Source of the DNA: Oxalobacteraceae bacterium
Lineage (GTDB): Bacteria > Pseudomonadota > Gammaproteobacteria > Burkholderiales > Burkholderiaceae_D
Assembly (NCBI GenBank): GCA_027490255.1
Contig: JAIXYM010000099.1
Coordinates: 1 to 49,159 of the forward strand
Reading direction: 5' to 3'
Length of the DNA stretch: 49,159 nt
The notes under the pieces are model-generated. The model had not been told where the DNA came from. It worked only from the letters and a program-made list of their open reading frames with translations, and ran no database searches. The translations under genes and the position numbers were made by a program. Shown one piece after another: positions 7,198 through 15,788 of the stretch (position 1 is its first letter; every line of letters begins with the position of its first letter).

Positions 7198-7980
7198 ATG
7201 ACAACAAACTACGAAGAAGCGGCCGCCCATCTTTACCCTCTTTGGCAGGATAAAACCCGGTGTTTGAATTTGCCTGAGTCTATCCGACCTCGGGACCGGA
7301 TCGAGGGCTATCAGGTGCAGCAGGCTTTTGCCGATCGTCATGGCGTTTCGGTGGTTGGCTGGAAGATTGCGGCGACCAGTATTGAAGGCCAAAAGCACAT
7401 TGGTGTGGATGGTCCACTGGCGGGTCGCCTGTTTGCAGATCGTGTGCTTGCGGATGGTGCAAGTGTATCGCTGGCAGGTAATCTGATGCGCGTGGCTGAA
7501 ATCGAGTTTGCATTTTGCTTCGGGCAGCGTCTTGCCCCGCGCGCCTCGGGCTACACCACACCAGAGGTGCTTGATGCGATCAGTACCATGCACCCCTCGA
7601 TAGAGATACCCGATTCGCGATTCGAGGATTTTGTGACCGCCGGTGCGCCTCAGCTCATTGCTGACCTTGCGTGTGCCAATCTGTTTATATTGGGGCCGGG
7701 GCAGAGTGACTGGCGTGATTTTGATTACATCGATGCCGCTATTCAGATCAAACAGAATGATGTCGCCGTCGATCCTGGTTTTGGGCGTAACGTTTTGGGT
7801 GATCCGCGCGTTGCGCTGACTTGGCTGGTCAACGAATTGTCGCGATTAGGTATCGCTTGCGAGCCGGGTCAGTTCGTCACGACGGGTACCTGCCGTGTTC
7901 CTGTTACGGTGCAACCCAACGATCGCATCAATGCTGATTTTGGCGTACTGGGGCGGGTGAGCTGTTCTTTTAGTGCGTAA
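7198..7980 (+). CDS. 2-keto-4-pentenoate hydratase family enzyme (MhpD/HpcG-like)
   Basis: The 260-residue product belongs to the FAH-fold 2-oxo-acid hydratase/decarboxylase family. VVGWKIAATSIEGQKHIGVD (about 51-70) and PLAGRLF match the conserved N-terminal part. AEIEFAF holds the metal-binding Glu pair, and SIEIPDSRFEDF follows the pattern of the third acidic ligand. These enzymes hydrate 2-hydroxypentadienoate to 4-hydroxy-2-oxovalerate in meta-cleavage pathways, but relatives act on other 2-keto acids. It is transcribed away from the UxaA-like gene with about 290 bases between them. No ring-cleavage genes are present, so a role in sugar-acid metabolism is as likely as one in aromatic degradation. 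Confidence 0.8.
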   Translation: MTTNYEEAAAHLYPLWQDKTRCLNLPESIRPRDRIEGYQVQQAFADRHGVSVVGWKIAATSIEGQKHIGVDGPLAGRLFADRVLADGASVSLAGNLMRVAEIEFAFCFGQRLAPRASGYTTPEVLDAISTMHPSIEIPDSRFEDFVTAGAPQLIADLACANLFILGPGQSDWRDFDYIDAAIQIKQNDVAVDPGFGRNVLGDPRVALTWLVNELSRLGIACEPGQFVTTGTCRVPVTVQPNDRINADFGVLGRVSCSFSA

Positions 7981-8050
7981 GCGCATGAGACCGCACCTGC
8001 ATTTTTTTGCAGCGGAATTTCATTCGGCGCAGAGTGTTATTGCACACAAT

Positions 8051-8077
8051 GACATCGGCGCTTTGTTTGCCGATGTC
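8051..8077. other. Inverted repeat between convergent genes
   Basis: GACATCGGC and GCCGATGTC form a perfect 9-bp stem around a 9-base loop between the stop of the hydratase-like gene and the end of the mltD-like gene. There is no T-run on either side, so terminator function is possible but not shown. Confidence 0.45.
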
Positions 8078-8119
8078 TGACGCGATGGCCGTTGATGTGT
8101 TGGTGCGTCCCGGCCAGGA

Positions 8120-9505
8120 TTACTGGCGCGGAGCAGGTTTGCGTTGCGCGGGGCGTCCGTAAGGCGAAGCAGCGGGCTGGCGCTTGACGCTGGACTGCTG
8201 TCGCGAAGGTCTGAAAGATAAATTATCCGGTTCCAGCGCCAGCACGGAATTTTCGGTGATCTCCTGACCGATATTCATCTCGCTTCCCAAGGTGGTTTTG
8301 GGTACGACCAGCGTTGAGCCGGCTTTGGGCTGCATGTTGGCTGGGATGGCATTGGCGCTACGTATGACTTGTGGCGTCGTCTGGAATCTTGCTGCAATGC
8401 TCTCGATACGCTCCCGTGCAATCGTCACTTTATGTGATGTCCACGAAGATAGCGCTTGCTTCCAATTTGTCAGATTCTCGCTGAATTTTTGCGCATTGGA
8501 CGTGGGAAGCAGAATCTGCGTCTCTGAGCTGCCTGTAATCACCGGGCTATTAAACTGAGGATTGAGTGCCTTGAATTCTTCCATCGGTAGCTCGGCCAGT
8601 TCGGCGGCCAGCTTGAGGTCAATATCGCGCGTCTTTTTTACCGACACAAAATAAGGCTTGTTTTCAATCGGCGGCAGCTTCACACCAAATTGCGCCGGCG
8701 ACGCAATCACGTTTTTGAGTGCCTGCAGTTTCGGATAGTAATTACGCGTCTCGGCCGGCATGTAGGCGGACAGACTGTTGTAGTCGATCGGGCGACCTGC
8801 TGCTTTCGCCCGCGCAATCGCGCGCATCACCGAACCTTCGCCCCAGTTGTAAGCGGCCAGCGCCAGCTGCCAGTCGCCAAACATGCGATGCAATCTTTGC
8901 AGATAAGTCAGTGCCGCGTCAGTCGAGGCCAGCACATCGCGGCGATCATCGCGAAAGGCGTTTTGCTGGAGGTTGAAGCTGCGGCCCGTACTTGGAATGA
9001 ATTGCCACATGCCGGCGGCCTTGGCGTGCGAATAGGCCTGAGGATTGAAACCCGATTCAATAAAGGGTAGCAGCGCAAGTTCGGTTGGCATCTGACGTTT
9101 CTCGAGCTCCTGCACTACGTGGAACAGGTAACGAGAAGCGCGTTGTGCAGTGCGCTGCACGCCCTCAGGGCGTGCGCCGTACCAGAAGCTATGGTTGGCC
9201 ACGAGCGGGTTGTTCAGCTCTTGGATGGCAAAGCCTTTGCGGATGCGATCCCAAAGGTCGCCCTGATCTGTACTGTTATTAGTGAATTGCTGATCCACCA
9301 GTTCGGCCTCAGCGGCGGGCATGAGCACGGCGGGGGCAAACTCAAGCGTTTGTTGACCCACATCTTCATATTGAGCGAGCAGCCCCGACCGATCTGGTTC
9401 GGCAAATGCGGTCGCGTGAAAAAACGACACAGCAGTCAAGGCCGCGGCATACGCCAGCGAGGATGATTTTAAGTACAGCATAAGTTGGATTTTCCCGGAG
9501 GACAT
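8120..9505 (-). CDS. mltD: Membrane-bound lytic murein transglycosylase D-like protein (SLT + LysM)
   Basis: The 461-residue product has a signal peptide ending near AFAEP, a lytic transglycosylase family 1D domain (about 95-265) and one LysM-like peptidoglycan-binding segment (about 350-400). The catalytic Glu is in ELALLPFIESGFNP, followed by SHAKAAGMWQFIPSTGRSFNL and ALAAYNWGEGSV, all hallmarks of MltD. The enzyme cleaves the MurNAc-GlcNAc bond to form 1,6-anhydro ends in the periplasm. The chain ends in a Pro/Arg/Gln-rich tail. There is no lipobox, unlike E. coli MltD. An internal ATG at 9481 is an alternative start that gives a shorter signal peptide. It is the first member of an envelope-glycan gene island. 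Confidence 0.88.
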   Translation of the reverse strand: MSSGKIQLMLYLKSSSLAYAAALTAVSFFHATAFAEPDRSGLLAQYEDVGQQTLEFAPAVLMPAAEAELVDQQFTNNSTDQGDLWDRIRKGFAIQELNNPLVANHSFWYGARPEGVQRTAQRASRYLFHVVQELEKRQMPTELALLPFIESGFNPQAYSHAKAAGMWQFIPSTGRSFNLQQNAFRDDRRDVLASTDAALTYLQRLHRMFGDWQLALAAYNWGEGSVMRAIARAKAAGRPIDYNSLSAYMPAETRNYYPKLQALKNVIASPAQFGVKLPPIENKPYFVSVKKTRDIDLKLAAELAELPMEEFKALNPQFNSPVITGSSETQILLPTSNAQKFSENLTNWKQALSSWTSHKVTIARERIESIAARFQTTPQVIRSANAIPANMQPKAGSTLVVPKTTLGSEMNIGQEITENSVLALEPDNLSFRPSRQQSSVKRQPAASPYGRPAQRKPAPRQ

Positions 9506-9557
9506 GCCGGCAAGGCCGCCCTCATTCAGTCGAACCCGGAGTCTATTGATGACATGG

Positions 9558-9589
9558 AAAGTCCGTCAAGCAGAATATCGACGGACTTT
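9558..9589. other. 10-bp inverted repeat upstream of mltD
   Basis: AAAGTCCGTC (9558-9567) and GACGGACTTT (9580-9589) pair perfectly around a 12-base loop in the gap between the SGNH gene (9649) and mltD, both on the minus strand. A T6 run precedes, rather than follows, the hairpin in the direction of transcription, so its role (leader structure, operator or weak terminator) is undecided. Confidence 0.4.
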
Positions 9590-9648
9590 GACTAAAAAAG
9601 TTTCAATTTAATAATATTTGAGGTGCCAGGATGGGCTTTTCTGGCCGT

Positions 9649-10107
9649 TTAATCTTTCATAGATGAAAGATTTGCCAGAACCCGGGCGCGTCGTGCGGGT
9701 TCTTCAGCGATATTCCGGTAACCGTCGCGGGTGGGGTGGATCTTGTCACCCGCCAATTCGGTGTCAGGTACTGACAACCAGGTATCACCCCAAATTTCAG
9801 CGACTTCGCGGACCATCTCGCGCTGTGGGAGTTTTGCTTTGGGTGGTAGTACCCAGAAAACACGGGTACCTGCCTTGACGTTTTCGCGGATTTTATTGAG
9901 TTCTGCGATCGTGTTTATGCCCTTGTAATCATTCGTGCCCAAACTGATGATCAGGCTTTTTACCGGAAGTTGCTCATTAAATGTCTGCAGATACTGCTTG
10001 TTCCACTTTGATGAGGTCCAGCCCGTCTGTGCGTAAGTGACACATTCCTTGCGAAAATGTGAAATACCAACCGCGATGCTATCTCCGATCACCAAGCATT
10101 CGAGCAT
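9649..10107 (-). CDS. Small SGNH/GDSL hydrolase
   Basis: This 152-residue single-domain protein has the four SGNH blocks. They are VIGDSIAVG (Ser nucleophile near residue 9), a Gly in block II (QTGWTSS), SLGTNDY (Asn, near 58) and DKIHPTRDGY (Asp/His, near 128). There is no signal peptide, so it may be cytoplasmic or use another route. Members of the clan are esterases or acetyltransferases. GGGGGA lies 6 bases before the ATG, which supports this start. It lies upstream of mltD in the same direction and is the first of six SGNH domains in this region. The substrate is unknown. Confidence 0.78.
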   Translation of the reverse strand: MLECLVIGDSIAVGISHFRKECVTYAQTGWTSSKWNKQYLQTFNEQLPVKSLIISLGTNDYKGINTIAELNKIRENVKAGTRVFWVLPPKAKLPQREMVREVAEIWGDTWLSVPDTELAGDKIHPTRDGYRNIAEEPARRARVLANLSSMKD

Positions 10108-10518
10108 ATCCAGTCCCCCTAAGAAATCAATTCATCTTGCGGTAATGCAGTGATTACTACACTGGCAACTCTGTCGAAATACCGCTAATGACGACAGACC
10201 CCGCAATTCACGTGCCAGTGAACTGCCTGAAGGCAGAATATTACATAAATAGCAATATTGTGGGCGCAAGGATTGCGTGTTCGTTGTGTTAAGAGCGCTC
10301 GATACCGTGAAAAAGGTCTTTTCGCCTCGGCGTGCCAAATCAATACGGAAGCGAATTTGTCAGATAGGAAATTTCCGAGCCGGCGCGGAAAATGCCGAGC
10401 CCGGGGAAAAATCGTCACCCTGGGGCCTGACCTATAATGCCGGTTCGACCCTTATCAGAAGATTATTCCCGGTGGGGCGGATGACGCCAAATAGGATTTC
10501 TCCGGGATTGCAGCCACC
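10108..10518 (+). other. 411-base gap with a probable promoter for the lytic transglycosylase gene
   Basis: No gene is supported here. Short minus-strand frames at 10132-10418 overlap one another and lack ribosome-binding sites and family features. A consensus TATAAT at 10433-10438 lies about 80 bases before the ATG at 10519. No good -35 hexamer is found 16-18 bases upstream of it, so the promoter call is moderate at best. Confidence 0.4.
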
Positions 10519-11244
10519 ATGCAAAACAAAACAAAACTTTTTCTAGGGCTGGGTGTGCTCCTGGCCGCCATACTGGCGCTGCTTTTTATTCTGAAATCCC
10601 CAGTCCGAGATTCCTCGACGGGTGAAGCGCCGCAAGGGCAGGATGTTTTTCCTGTGAACTCCTTGGCGGCCTTTGATCTTTCCCATGTGAAATACAAAGA
10701 GACCGAGTCGAAAAACCGAGTGGCTGCTTGTATTAGCAAGCGCTACAAAATCACCTCGGACGCAGCCCGAAAGATCACGCAGCTGGCCGAGGAGGTTGCT
10801 GCAAAACATGAGCTTGATCCGAATTTGATCCTGGCCATCATTGCCAACGAATCCAAGTTTCACCCACTGCTGGTCAGCCCCGTGGGTGCGCTTGGTCTGA
10901 TGCAGATCATGCCGAACGTACACAAGCGTAAATTGGCCGTCTACGGTGGGGAAAACGCGGCGCTCAATCCCGAGGTGAATATGATGATTGGCGCGACCAT
11001 CATTAGCAGCTTCATTCGGCAAACGGGTTCGTTGGAAGGAGGGCTTGCCATGTATGTCGGCGCGGGCTTCGACACCTCACATCCTTACGTTTACAAAGTC
11101 AAATACGAACTGGATGTGTTCCGCGACTGCGCCAACGGTATCGTCAGAAATATTCCTGATCCTTCTGCGTCAAGGGTTAATAAATCGACCGCCTCAGAGC
11201 TCGAGGGGACACCGACGAGTGCTGCAGAGGACACTGAAAAGTAA
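10519..11244 (+). CDS. Membrane-anchored lytic transglycosylase (SLT domain)
   Basis: The 241-residue product starts with a membrane anchor (about 5-26) followed by a linker. A soluble lytic transglycosylase-type domain covers about 75-200. NLILAIIANESKFHP carries the catalytic Glu (near 116), and SPVGALGLMQIMP is the second conserved block. The late Gly-rich AMYVGAGFD segment replaces the usual AYNAG motif. It should cleave peptidoglycan on the periplasmic face of the inner membrane. The C-terminal tail (about 205-241) is Ser/Thr/Glu-rich and probably disordered. It is divergent from the small SGNH gene and convergent with the large SGNH gene that follows. Together with mltD it brackets an SGNH gene. 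Confidence 0.85.
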   Translation: MQNKTKLFLGLGVLLAAILALLFILKSPVRDSSTGEAPQGQDVFPVNSLAAFDLSHVKYKETESKNRVAACISKRYKITSDAARKITQLAEEVAAKHELDPNLILAIIANESKFHPLLVSPVGALGLMQIMPNVHKRKLAVYGGENAALNPEVNMMIGATIISSFIRQTGSLEGGLAMYVGAGFDTSHPYVYKVKYELDVFRDCANGIVRNIPDPSASRVNKSTASELEGTPTSAAEDTEK

Positions 11245-11302
11245 TCATCGCTTACGTAAGTATTGAGGCTGTCTTGCCAGCGACCGCGAGGTTTTCTAAC
11301 AT

Positions 11303-12880
11303 TTACTTTGGTTGAGGTTCTTGCGTTGGCGCGCCCTCGCCACCCGTTTGCTCCACCGGCGGGACCGATCCTGGCGAGCCCAAATCATTTTTCCACCCGA
11401 GACTAGATGCCAGTTCTTGAGCAAGACGTTGATAACCTTTGATCGTGAAATGGGTCAGGTCTTTCGACATCAATGCCGGATTGGCCAGCAGCCATGCATA
11501 GGATGATCCCTGCCCACCCATCGCGGTCTGCATGCTCCAGACTTTGCACGCATATCTCGCACCGACATCTTTTTGAATCGTCGAAATCTTCTCGTGAATG
11601 GCAGAAAAGCGCAGTAAATCAACCGCCGAGTATTCGTAGGTCACACGGTCTCGCGCTTTGACTTTTTGCCCGGCTTTATCTTTTTTTGCGTACGCGTTTT
11701 TATTTTTACTTGATTTTTTTGCCTTGCGTGAACGAGGTATCAGAACGCCCCGATCGCCAGGTGCAATCAACAGGCATTCTGATTTCGGGAATACTTGCCG
11801 CAGATTTTTTAGTGACTGCTCCAGTGTCTTTGCATAGCCCGCTGCATCAAAGGGCGCTGCATTACCTTCGTTGGTGCCGTATTCCAGCATAACCAAATCG
11901 TATTTTCTGTCTTTGAAATATTCGGAAAAATACACAGGATCAAGCTGCTGCCATGCGCGGACCGTGGCGCCCGGTATGCCAAAGGAGTCCAACGTGGCAG
12001 CAGGTGCATGCCGATAGTTTAGAAACATGCCGTTAAGCTGTACGGGCATCTCGGTCACGCGAATTTTCAGTAGCGAAAGTGGGTTATTGGCGACGATAGT
12101 TAGGGAGCCAAAGCCAACTGCACCATCCAGACTGATCTTATTTTCCGGACCATCATCGACGCTAATCGAGATACTGCCGTTTCCTGGCGCCTGATGAAAA
12201 AAAAGCTCAACGCTGCTCACATCGGCTTCACCGGATTCATTACGCAAATCAAACCACAGGTAAGCCTCAGTCTCACCTTGCAATACGTTCAGGCCGACGC
12301 CGGTCGGTATGCCGGTATTGCGTGCTACGTAAGCCAGATCTGACTTCCATTTATCCATGCAGTGCCGTCGCAATGGCAAGTTCACGCCGGCTCTGCCCAT
12401 CGTGAAGGGGATAAATTGGGTCCGAGTTTTGAGGCCTTGTGCCAGAAAAATTCGCTTTAGCTCATACGAAAATGATCCAGCTGCCAGATGGCTATCTCCC
12501 CAGATACCGACTCGCATTGCCTGGGAGCGCGCGCTACCTGGGCGCGTCACTACTGGGGCGCTTTGTGTCGTATCCGAAGTCGAAGTCGAAGTCTGTTTGG
12601 CGGCTGTGCCCAGGCGGGTTGTCAGTATGCCCAGTTCATCCAGTTCCTCGGCGTCGGGCGGCTCAAGAATGTCTTTATTCGTCGGCGGAGGTGTCAGATT
12701 TGTTTTATTTTTTACAGGACATTGAAGATCACCGATGATCGAGCTTTGCTGAAAAACAAAATGCCGCCCAGGTTCGATCGCCAGTGAGGTGAGTGGCAAC
12801 CAAACTATCAACATGAGCAACAGGCTGATGCTACTCGCTGTAGCGGCGCGCGCATTCTCTATCAATGAATACCTCAGCAT
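11303..12880 (-). CDS. Secreted SGNH hydrolase/acetyltransferase with inserted beta domain (Ape1/PatB-like architecture)
   Basis: The 525-residue product has an N-terminal hydrophobic signal/anchor (about 15-35) and a low-complexity linker (about 60-120). SGNH blocks are split: VGIWGDSH (Ser near 130), then about 165 intervening residues including a predicted beta-rich domain, then DSFGIPGA, LEYGTNE (Asn near 337) and DLTHFTIKGY (Asp/His near 474/477). A large domain inserted after the nucleophile block is the known layout of peptidoglycan O-acetylesterase Ape1 and acetyltransferase PatB. A Lys-rich loop (about 385-410) sits before the last block. ATG at 12880 was preferred to the upstream TTG at 12889 because an AGG lies about 11 bases before it. 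It is a close paralogue of the product of 20739-22259. Confidence 0.78.
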   Translation of the reverse strand: MLRYSLIENARAATASSISLLLMLIVWLPLTSLAIEPGRHFVFQQSSIIGDLQCPVKNKTNLTPPPTNKDILEPPDAEELDELGILTTRLGTAAKQTSTSTSDTTQSAPVVTRPGSARSQAMRVGIWGDSHLAAGSFSYELKRIFLAQGLKTRTQFIPFTMGRAGVNLPLRRHCMDKWKSDLAYVARNTGIPTGVGLNVLQGETEAYLWFDLRNESGEADVSSVELFFHQAPGNGSISISVDDGPENKISLDGAVGFGSLTIVANNPLSLLKIRVTEMPVQLNGMFLNYRHAPAATLDSFGIPGATVRAWQQLDPVYFSEYFKDRKYDLVMLEYGTNEGNAAPFDAAGYAKTLEQSLKNLRQVFPKSECLLIAPGDRGVLIPRSRKAKKSSKNKNAYAKKDKAGQKVKARDRVTYEYSAVDLLRFSAIHEKISTIQKDVGARYACKVWSMQTAMGGQGSSYAWLLANPALMSKDLTHFTIKGYQRLAQELASSLGWKNDLGSPGSVPPVEQTGGEGAPTQEPQPK

Positions 12881-12934
12881 ATGCGACAAACCTGCGACAT
12901 GGCGATTTTCAATACGTGTGTACGATTTGTCATC

Positions 12935-13738
12935 TCAATTACTGTTGGGGGGATCGATTGTTTTTACAACGGCCGCCGCGATTCTTTGCAGGCCCTGTGG
13001 GCTGAAATGGATGCCATCATCAGCACGAAGATTAATTCTTTTTCCTGTTTCATCAGTCATGGCGCGAACATAGGGTTGATCCAGATAGCCGATCAGTGCT
13101 TCGGTTGAAATAAAGTCAAAGCCATATCGTTTCATGTTATCGCGAAAAATCGGATTTTGTACGGTGGCACCGCTGTGCACTCGTTTTTCTTTCATGGTCG
13201 GCAGGCCAATCCAAATCAGATGTACCTTCTTTTCTTTTGCAAATTCGCAGATCTCACTGACTCTTGCGCTATAGATCGCCTCCCATTCTGGTGACGGAAA
13301 ACGAATCACTTGTTTGTTCTCGTAGATATCCCAAGGATCATTCGGTCCGAGGAAAATAGCCACGGTGGTTAACTTGTGCTCGACGATTTCATTTTTTATC
13401 TTTTGAACCCAATCCAGCCTGCGCTTGACGGTCAGTCCTGTACTTTGTTGACTCTCATTGCGCAGTAGCCATTCAGGATGTGACGCTTTCAACTGTCGCA
13501 TGATGATCGGCGCGATACCTTGCATCATCGAATCGCCGGCAAAAAGGATGCGTTGTACGCTTGGTTTTTCTGGTTTTGGGGTAGGTATCTCCGCTAGGGG
13601 CTTTGGCGGTGCAATCGCAGTCTGCGCTGGTATCGGATCGGTAACGGGAACCGCGCGCAGCAGCAAATAAGCGACCAGCGAAAGCAGCAATGCGATCGCC
13701 AGCGACATTATCAGATACTTATTTTTCGGTGCAGGCAT
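12935..13738 (-). CDS. SGNH hydrolase-like protein, DUF459 type, membrane-anchored
   Basis: This 267-residue protein has one N-terminal membrane helix (about 10-30), a Pro/Ala-rich linker and an SGNH domain. Its blocks are ILFAGDSMMQG (Ser near 70), QSTGLT (Gly), FLGPNDPW (Asn) and DDGIHFSPQG (Asp/His). The ordering and the GPNDPW block match DUF459, which is often encoded beside MBOAT acyltransferases in surface-polysaccharide acetylation loci. It lies on the same strand as the 525-residue SGNH gene and the acyltransferase-3 gene, with gaps of 54 and 39 bases, so these three probably form one operon. ATG at 13738 was chosen over an adjacent TTG. Confidence 0.8.
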   Translation of the reverse strand: MPAPKNKYLIMSLAIALLLSLVAYLLLRAVPVTDPIPAQTAIAPPKPLAEIPTPKPEKPSVQRILFAGDSMMQGIAPIIMRQLKASHPEWLLRNESQQSTGLTVKRRLDWVQKIKNEIVEHKLTTVAIFLGPNDPWDIYENKQVIRFPSPEWEAIYSARVSEICEFAKEKKVHLIWIGLPTMKEKRVHSGATVQNPIFRDNMKRYGFDFISTEALIGYLDQPYVRAMTDETGKRINLRADDGIHFSPQGLQRIAAAVVKTIDPPNSN

Positions 13739-13777
13739 CAAATCACACGAGACGATTTTTTATTCTGTAAGTAGTCA

Positions 13778-15661
13778 TTAACTGGCCTGTAATCGCTTGT
13801 TACCGACGTTGCAAGGTATCACCTTGAGAGTTTTGTTGGCCTCATTGTTTGTTGGAGCCGGTAGTCCAGATAAACGCAGAATTTCCGTTGTCATTGCCCG
13901 TACTCCTTTTTTTGTCAGATGAATATGGTCTTTGCCAAAGTATTCTTTGTGACTCTGCCCGATGGAGCGCCAGTCCATCAATTTGACGTTGGGGAATTCC
14001 CTGCTCATATTTTTTAACAAATCGTTATTAGATTTTTCCCAGCGGCGAGGGGCTTTGACGTTGATGAAAATGACCTGGCGCACATTGGAGAGTAATGTCA
14101 TCAATTCCCTGACTTGCGCTTCATATAAATAGCCATTGGTACCTAAATGAATGACCACGATGTCGGCTAATTCATTTCGCTCTTTTAGCTCATGAACTCT
14201 GTTTAATCCATCCTTGCCTTGACGGCCTATCGCTGCATCAATCTCCAGGCCTTCGATTTTTTTTGCCATGTGATCACTCGCCCCTAGCAATACCGAGTCG
14301 CCGAGCACTGTGATCAGTGGTTTTGATTTGAAAGGAAATTTATTTGATACGGAGCGAATGCACGCAGCCCGCGTGCGGTGGGCTGCAATCTCGCTCTCAT
14401 GCGGTTCATCTTCGGCTTGCTGTAGTTCATCAGTGTTCTGATTGGCTGTTACTGCGTTTTTCTCAAGCGGGGCAGGACGGATCTGTATCGTCAGAATTGC
14501 CGATGCAGCGCCGATCAAACACAGCGAATAAAACCCATAACGTTTCTGAGCCGGCCATCGAAATACCTCGCCGGTTCTAACTGGATTTTCAATCAGCTGG
14601 TAAGACAGCTCGGTCAGTATGAGAGTGAGTGTCAGGCGTATCGCTGCTTGAACCCAGGCGTTATCTGATAATTCGAATTCCGGTCGCAGCAAGGCAAAGA
14701 CAGGCCAGTGCCACAAATACAGACCATAGGATCGCTTGCCCAGCCAAGCCAGTGGACGAATACTCATCAATCCGGATAATGCGCTGTCTTTTTGCGCAGC
14801 AGCGAACACTAGGCCAATCGAAAACAGACATACCCAGAAAAAGCCACCCTGATACAAGGCGCGGTCATATTCACTTACGAACAACATCGCCCACAACAGC
14901 GCGCTGAGGCAGATAAGCCCCAGAAAATCAGTCATCGCTCGGGTGAATTGTGTCCCGGGCGATGCAGGTGTTTGCCAGGGATTCCAGGCGGCTGCCAGAG
15001 AAGCTCCCAGAAACAATCCCATCGTGTGCGTATCTGTTCCCAGATAAATGCGACTCGGGTCCTGAGACTGGGGATAGCCATACCGGGTAGATAAATAAAT
15101 CATCCACCCCGAGCTTAGTAGCGCAAGACCCGCTGCAACGAACAAAACGCCGCGCTCGCGGAAGTGACGCAATATGACTAGCAGTAGCAAAGGCCAGACG
15201 ATATAAAACTGCTCTTCAATCGCCAGCGACCATAGATGCTGCAACAGTGCAGGGCGGCCGGACATCTCAAAATACGATTGTTCCGAAAAGATTTGCCACC
15301 AGTTCGAAAAATAAAAAAGCGCAGGCAGCAAATCGGAGCGAGTGCGCCAAGCAGCATCCTGGACGAACCACTCAGTGACCAGAACACAAAAAACAAGCAA
15401 TGCCAGCACCGCTGGAAATAATCGACGCGCTCGTTTCAGATAAAAGATACCGATGTCGATCGTGCCATCTTTCTGGAACTGCCGGATTAATTGGGCCGTG
15501 ATGAGAAAGCCCGAGACCGTGAAAAAAATATCGACGCCAAGAAAACCCGAAGAAAACAAGCCGGGAATATCCAGGTGATACAGGATGACGGCGATTACCG
15601 CGAATGCACGCAAGCCCTCAAGGCCAGGCAGATAGTCGGAATGTTTCTGCTGGTGCGTCAC
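13778..15661 (-). CDS. Acyltransferase-3 / SGNH fusion (OafA/OatA-like O-acetyltransferase)
   Basis: The 627-residue product has an N-terminal acyltransferase-3 domain with about 10-11 membrane helices (about 10-390). It contains YLPGLEGLRAFAVIAVILYH with the conserved His, and FLGVDIFFTVSGFLIT. The C-terminal extracytoplasmic SGNH domain (about 440-600) has TVLGDSVLLGA, GRQGKDG, HLGTNGY and DHIHLTKKG. AT3-SGNH fusions move acetyl groups from cytoplasmic acetyl-CoA across the membrane and onto glycans. OatA (peptidoglycan) and OafB-type (O-antigen) enzymes share this layout, and sequence alone cannot separate them here. It heads a minus-strand group with the DUF459 and large SGNH genes. Confidence 0.86.
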   Translation of the reverse strand: MTHQQKHSDYLPGLEGLRAFAVIAVILYHLDIPGLFSSGFLGVDIFFTVSGFLITAQLIRQFQKDGTIDIGIFYLKRARRLFPAVLALLVFCVLVTEWFVQDAAWRTRSDLLPALFYFSNWWQIFSEQSYFEMSGRPALLQHLWSLAIEEQFYIVWPLLLLVILRHFRERGVLFVAAGLALLSSGWMIYLSTRYGYPQSQDPSRIYLGTDTHTMGLFLGASLAAAWNPWQTPASPGTQFTRAMTDFLGLICLSALLWAMLFVSEYDRALYQGGFFWVCLFSIGLVFAAAQKDSALSGLMSIRPLAWLGKRSYGLYLWHWPVFALLRPEFELSDNAWVQAAIRLTLTLILTELSYQLIENPVRTGEVFRWPAQKRYGFYSLCLIGAASAILTIQIRPAPLEKNAVTANQNTDELQQAEDEPHESEIAAHRTRAACIRSVSNKFPFKSKPLITVLGDSVLLGASDHMAKKIEGLEIDAAIGRQGKDGLNRVHELKERNELADIVVIHLGTNGYLYEAQVRELMTLLSNVRQVIFINVKAPRRWEKSNNDLLKNMSREFPNVKLMDWRSIGQSHKEYFGKDHIHLTKKGVRAMTTEILRLSGLPAPTNNEANKTLKVIPCNVGNKRLQAS

Positions 15662-15683
15662 AGCGATACTCGGAAAATGCAGA

Positions 15684-15710
15684 CCGCTGATTATATGGAT
15701 TAATCAGCGG
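15684..15710. terminator. 10-bp hairpin between thrH and the acyltransferase gene
   Basis: CCGCTGATTA and TAATCAGCGG pair perfectly around a 7-base loop. On the + strand TTTTGAT follows. On the minus strand, the direction of both flanking genes, the hairpin is followed by TCTGCATTTT. It lies 23 bases ahead of the acyltransferase start and may end thrH transcription or act as a leader structure. Confidence 0.5.
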
Positions 15711-15788
15711 TTTTGATAAAGCTTTGATACCTATTTATGGTTCAGAAGAGCTGCGCTCGATGAAAATTGCAAAATTAATAATTAATTA

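Noticed and set aside
5376..7980. A complete hexuronate or aromatic degradation operon
   Set aside because: Only a dehydratase and a divergent hydratase-like enzyme are present. No isomerase, kinase, aldolase or ring-cleavage gene accompanies them.
10132..10418. Two overlapping minus-strand frames in the gap before the lytic transglycosylase gene
   Set aside because: Basic, low-quality translations without start signals. The region more likely carries a promoter.
8120..11244. Phage or prophage lysis cassette (transglycosylase plus SGNH)
   Set aside because: No holin, spanin, integrase or structural gene is present, and the enzymes have chromosomal-type signal peptides and LysM or anchor domains.
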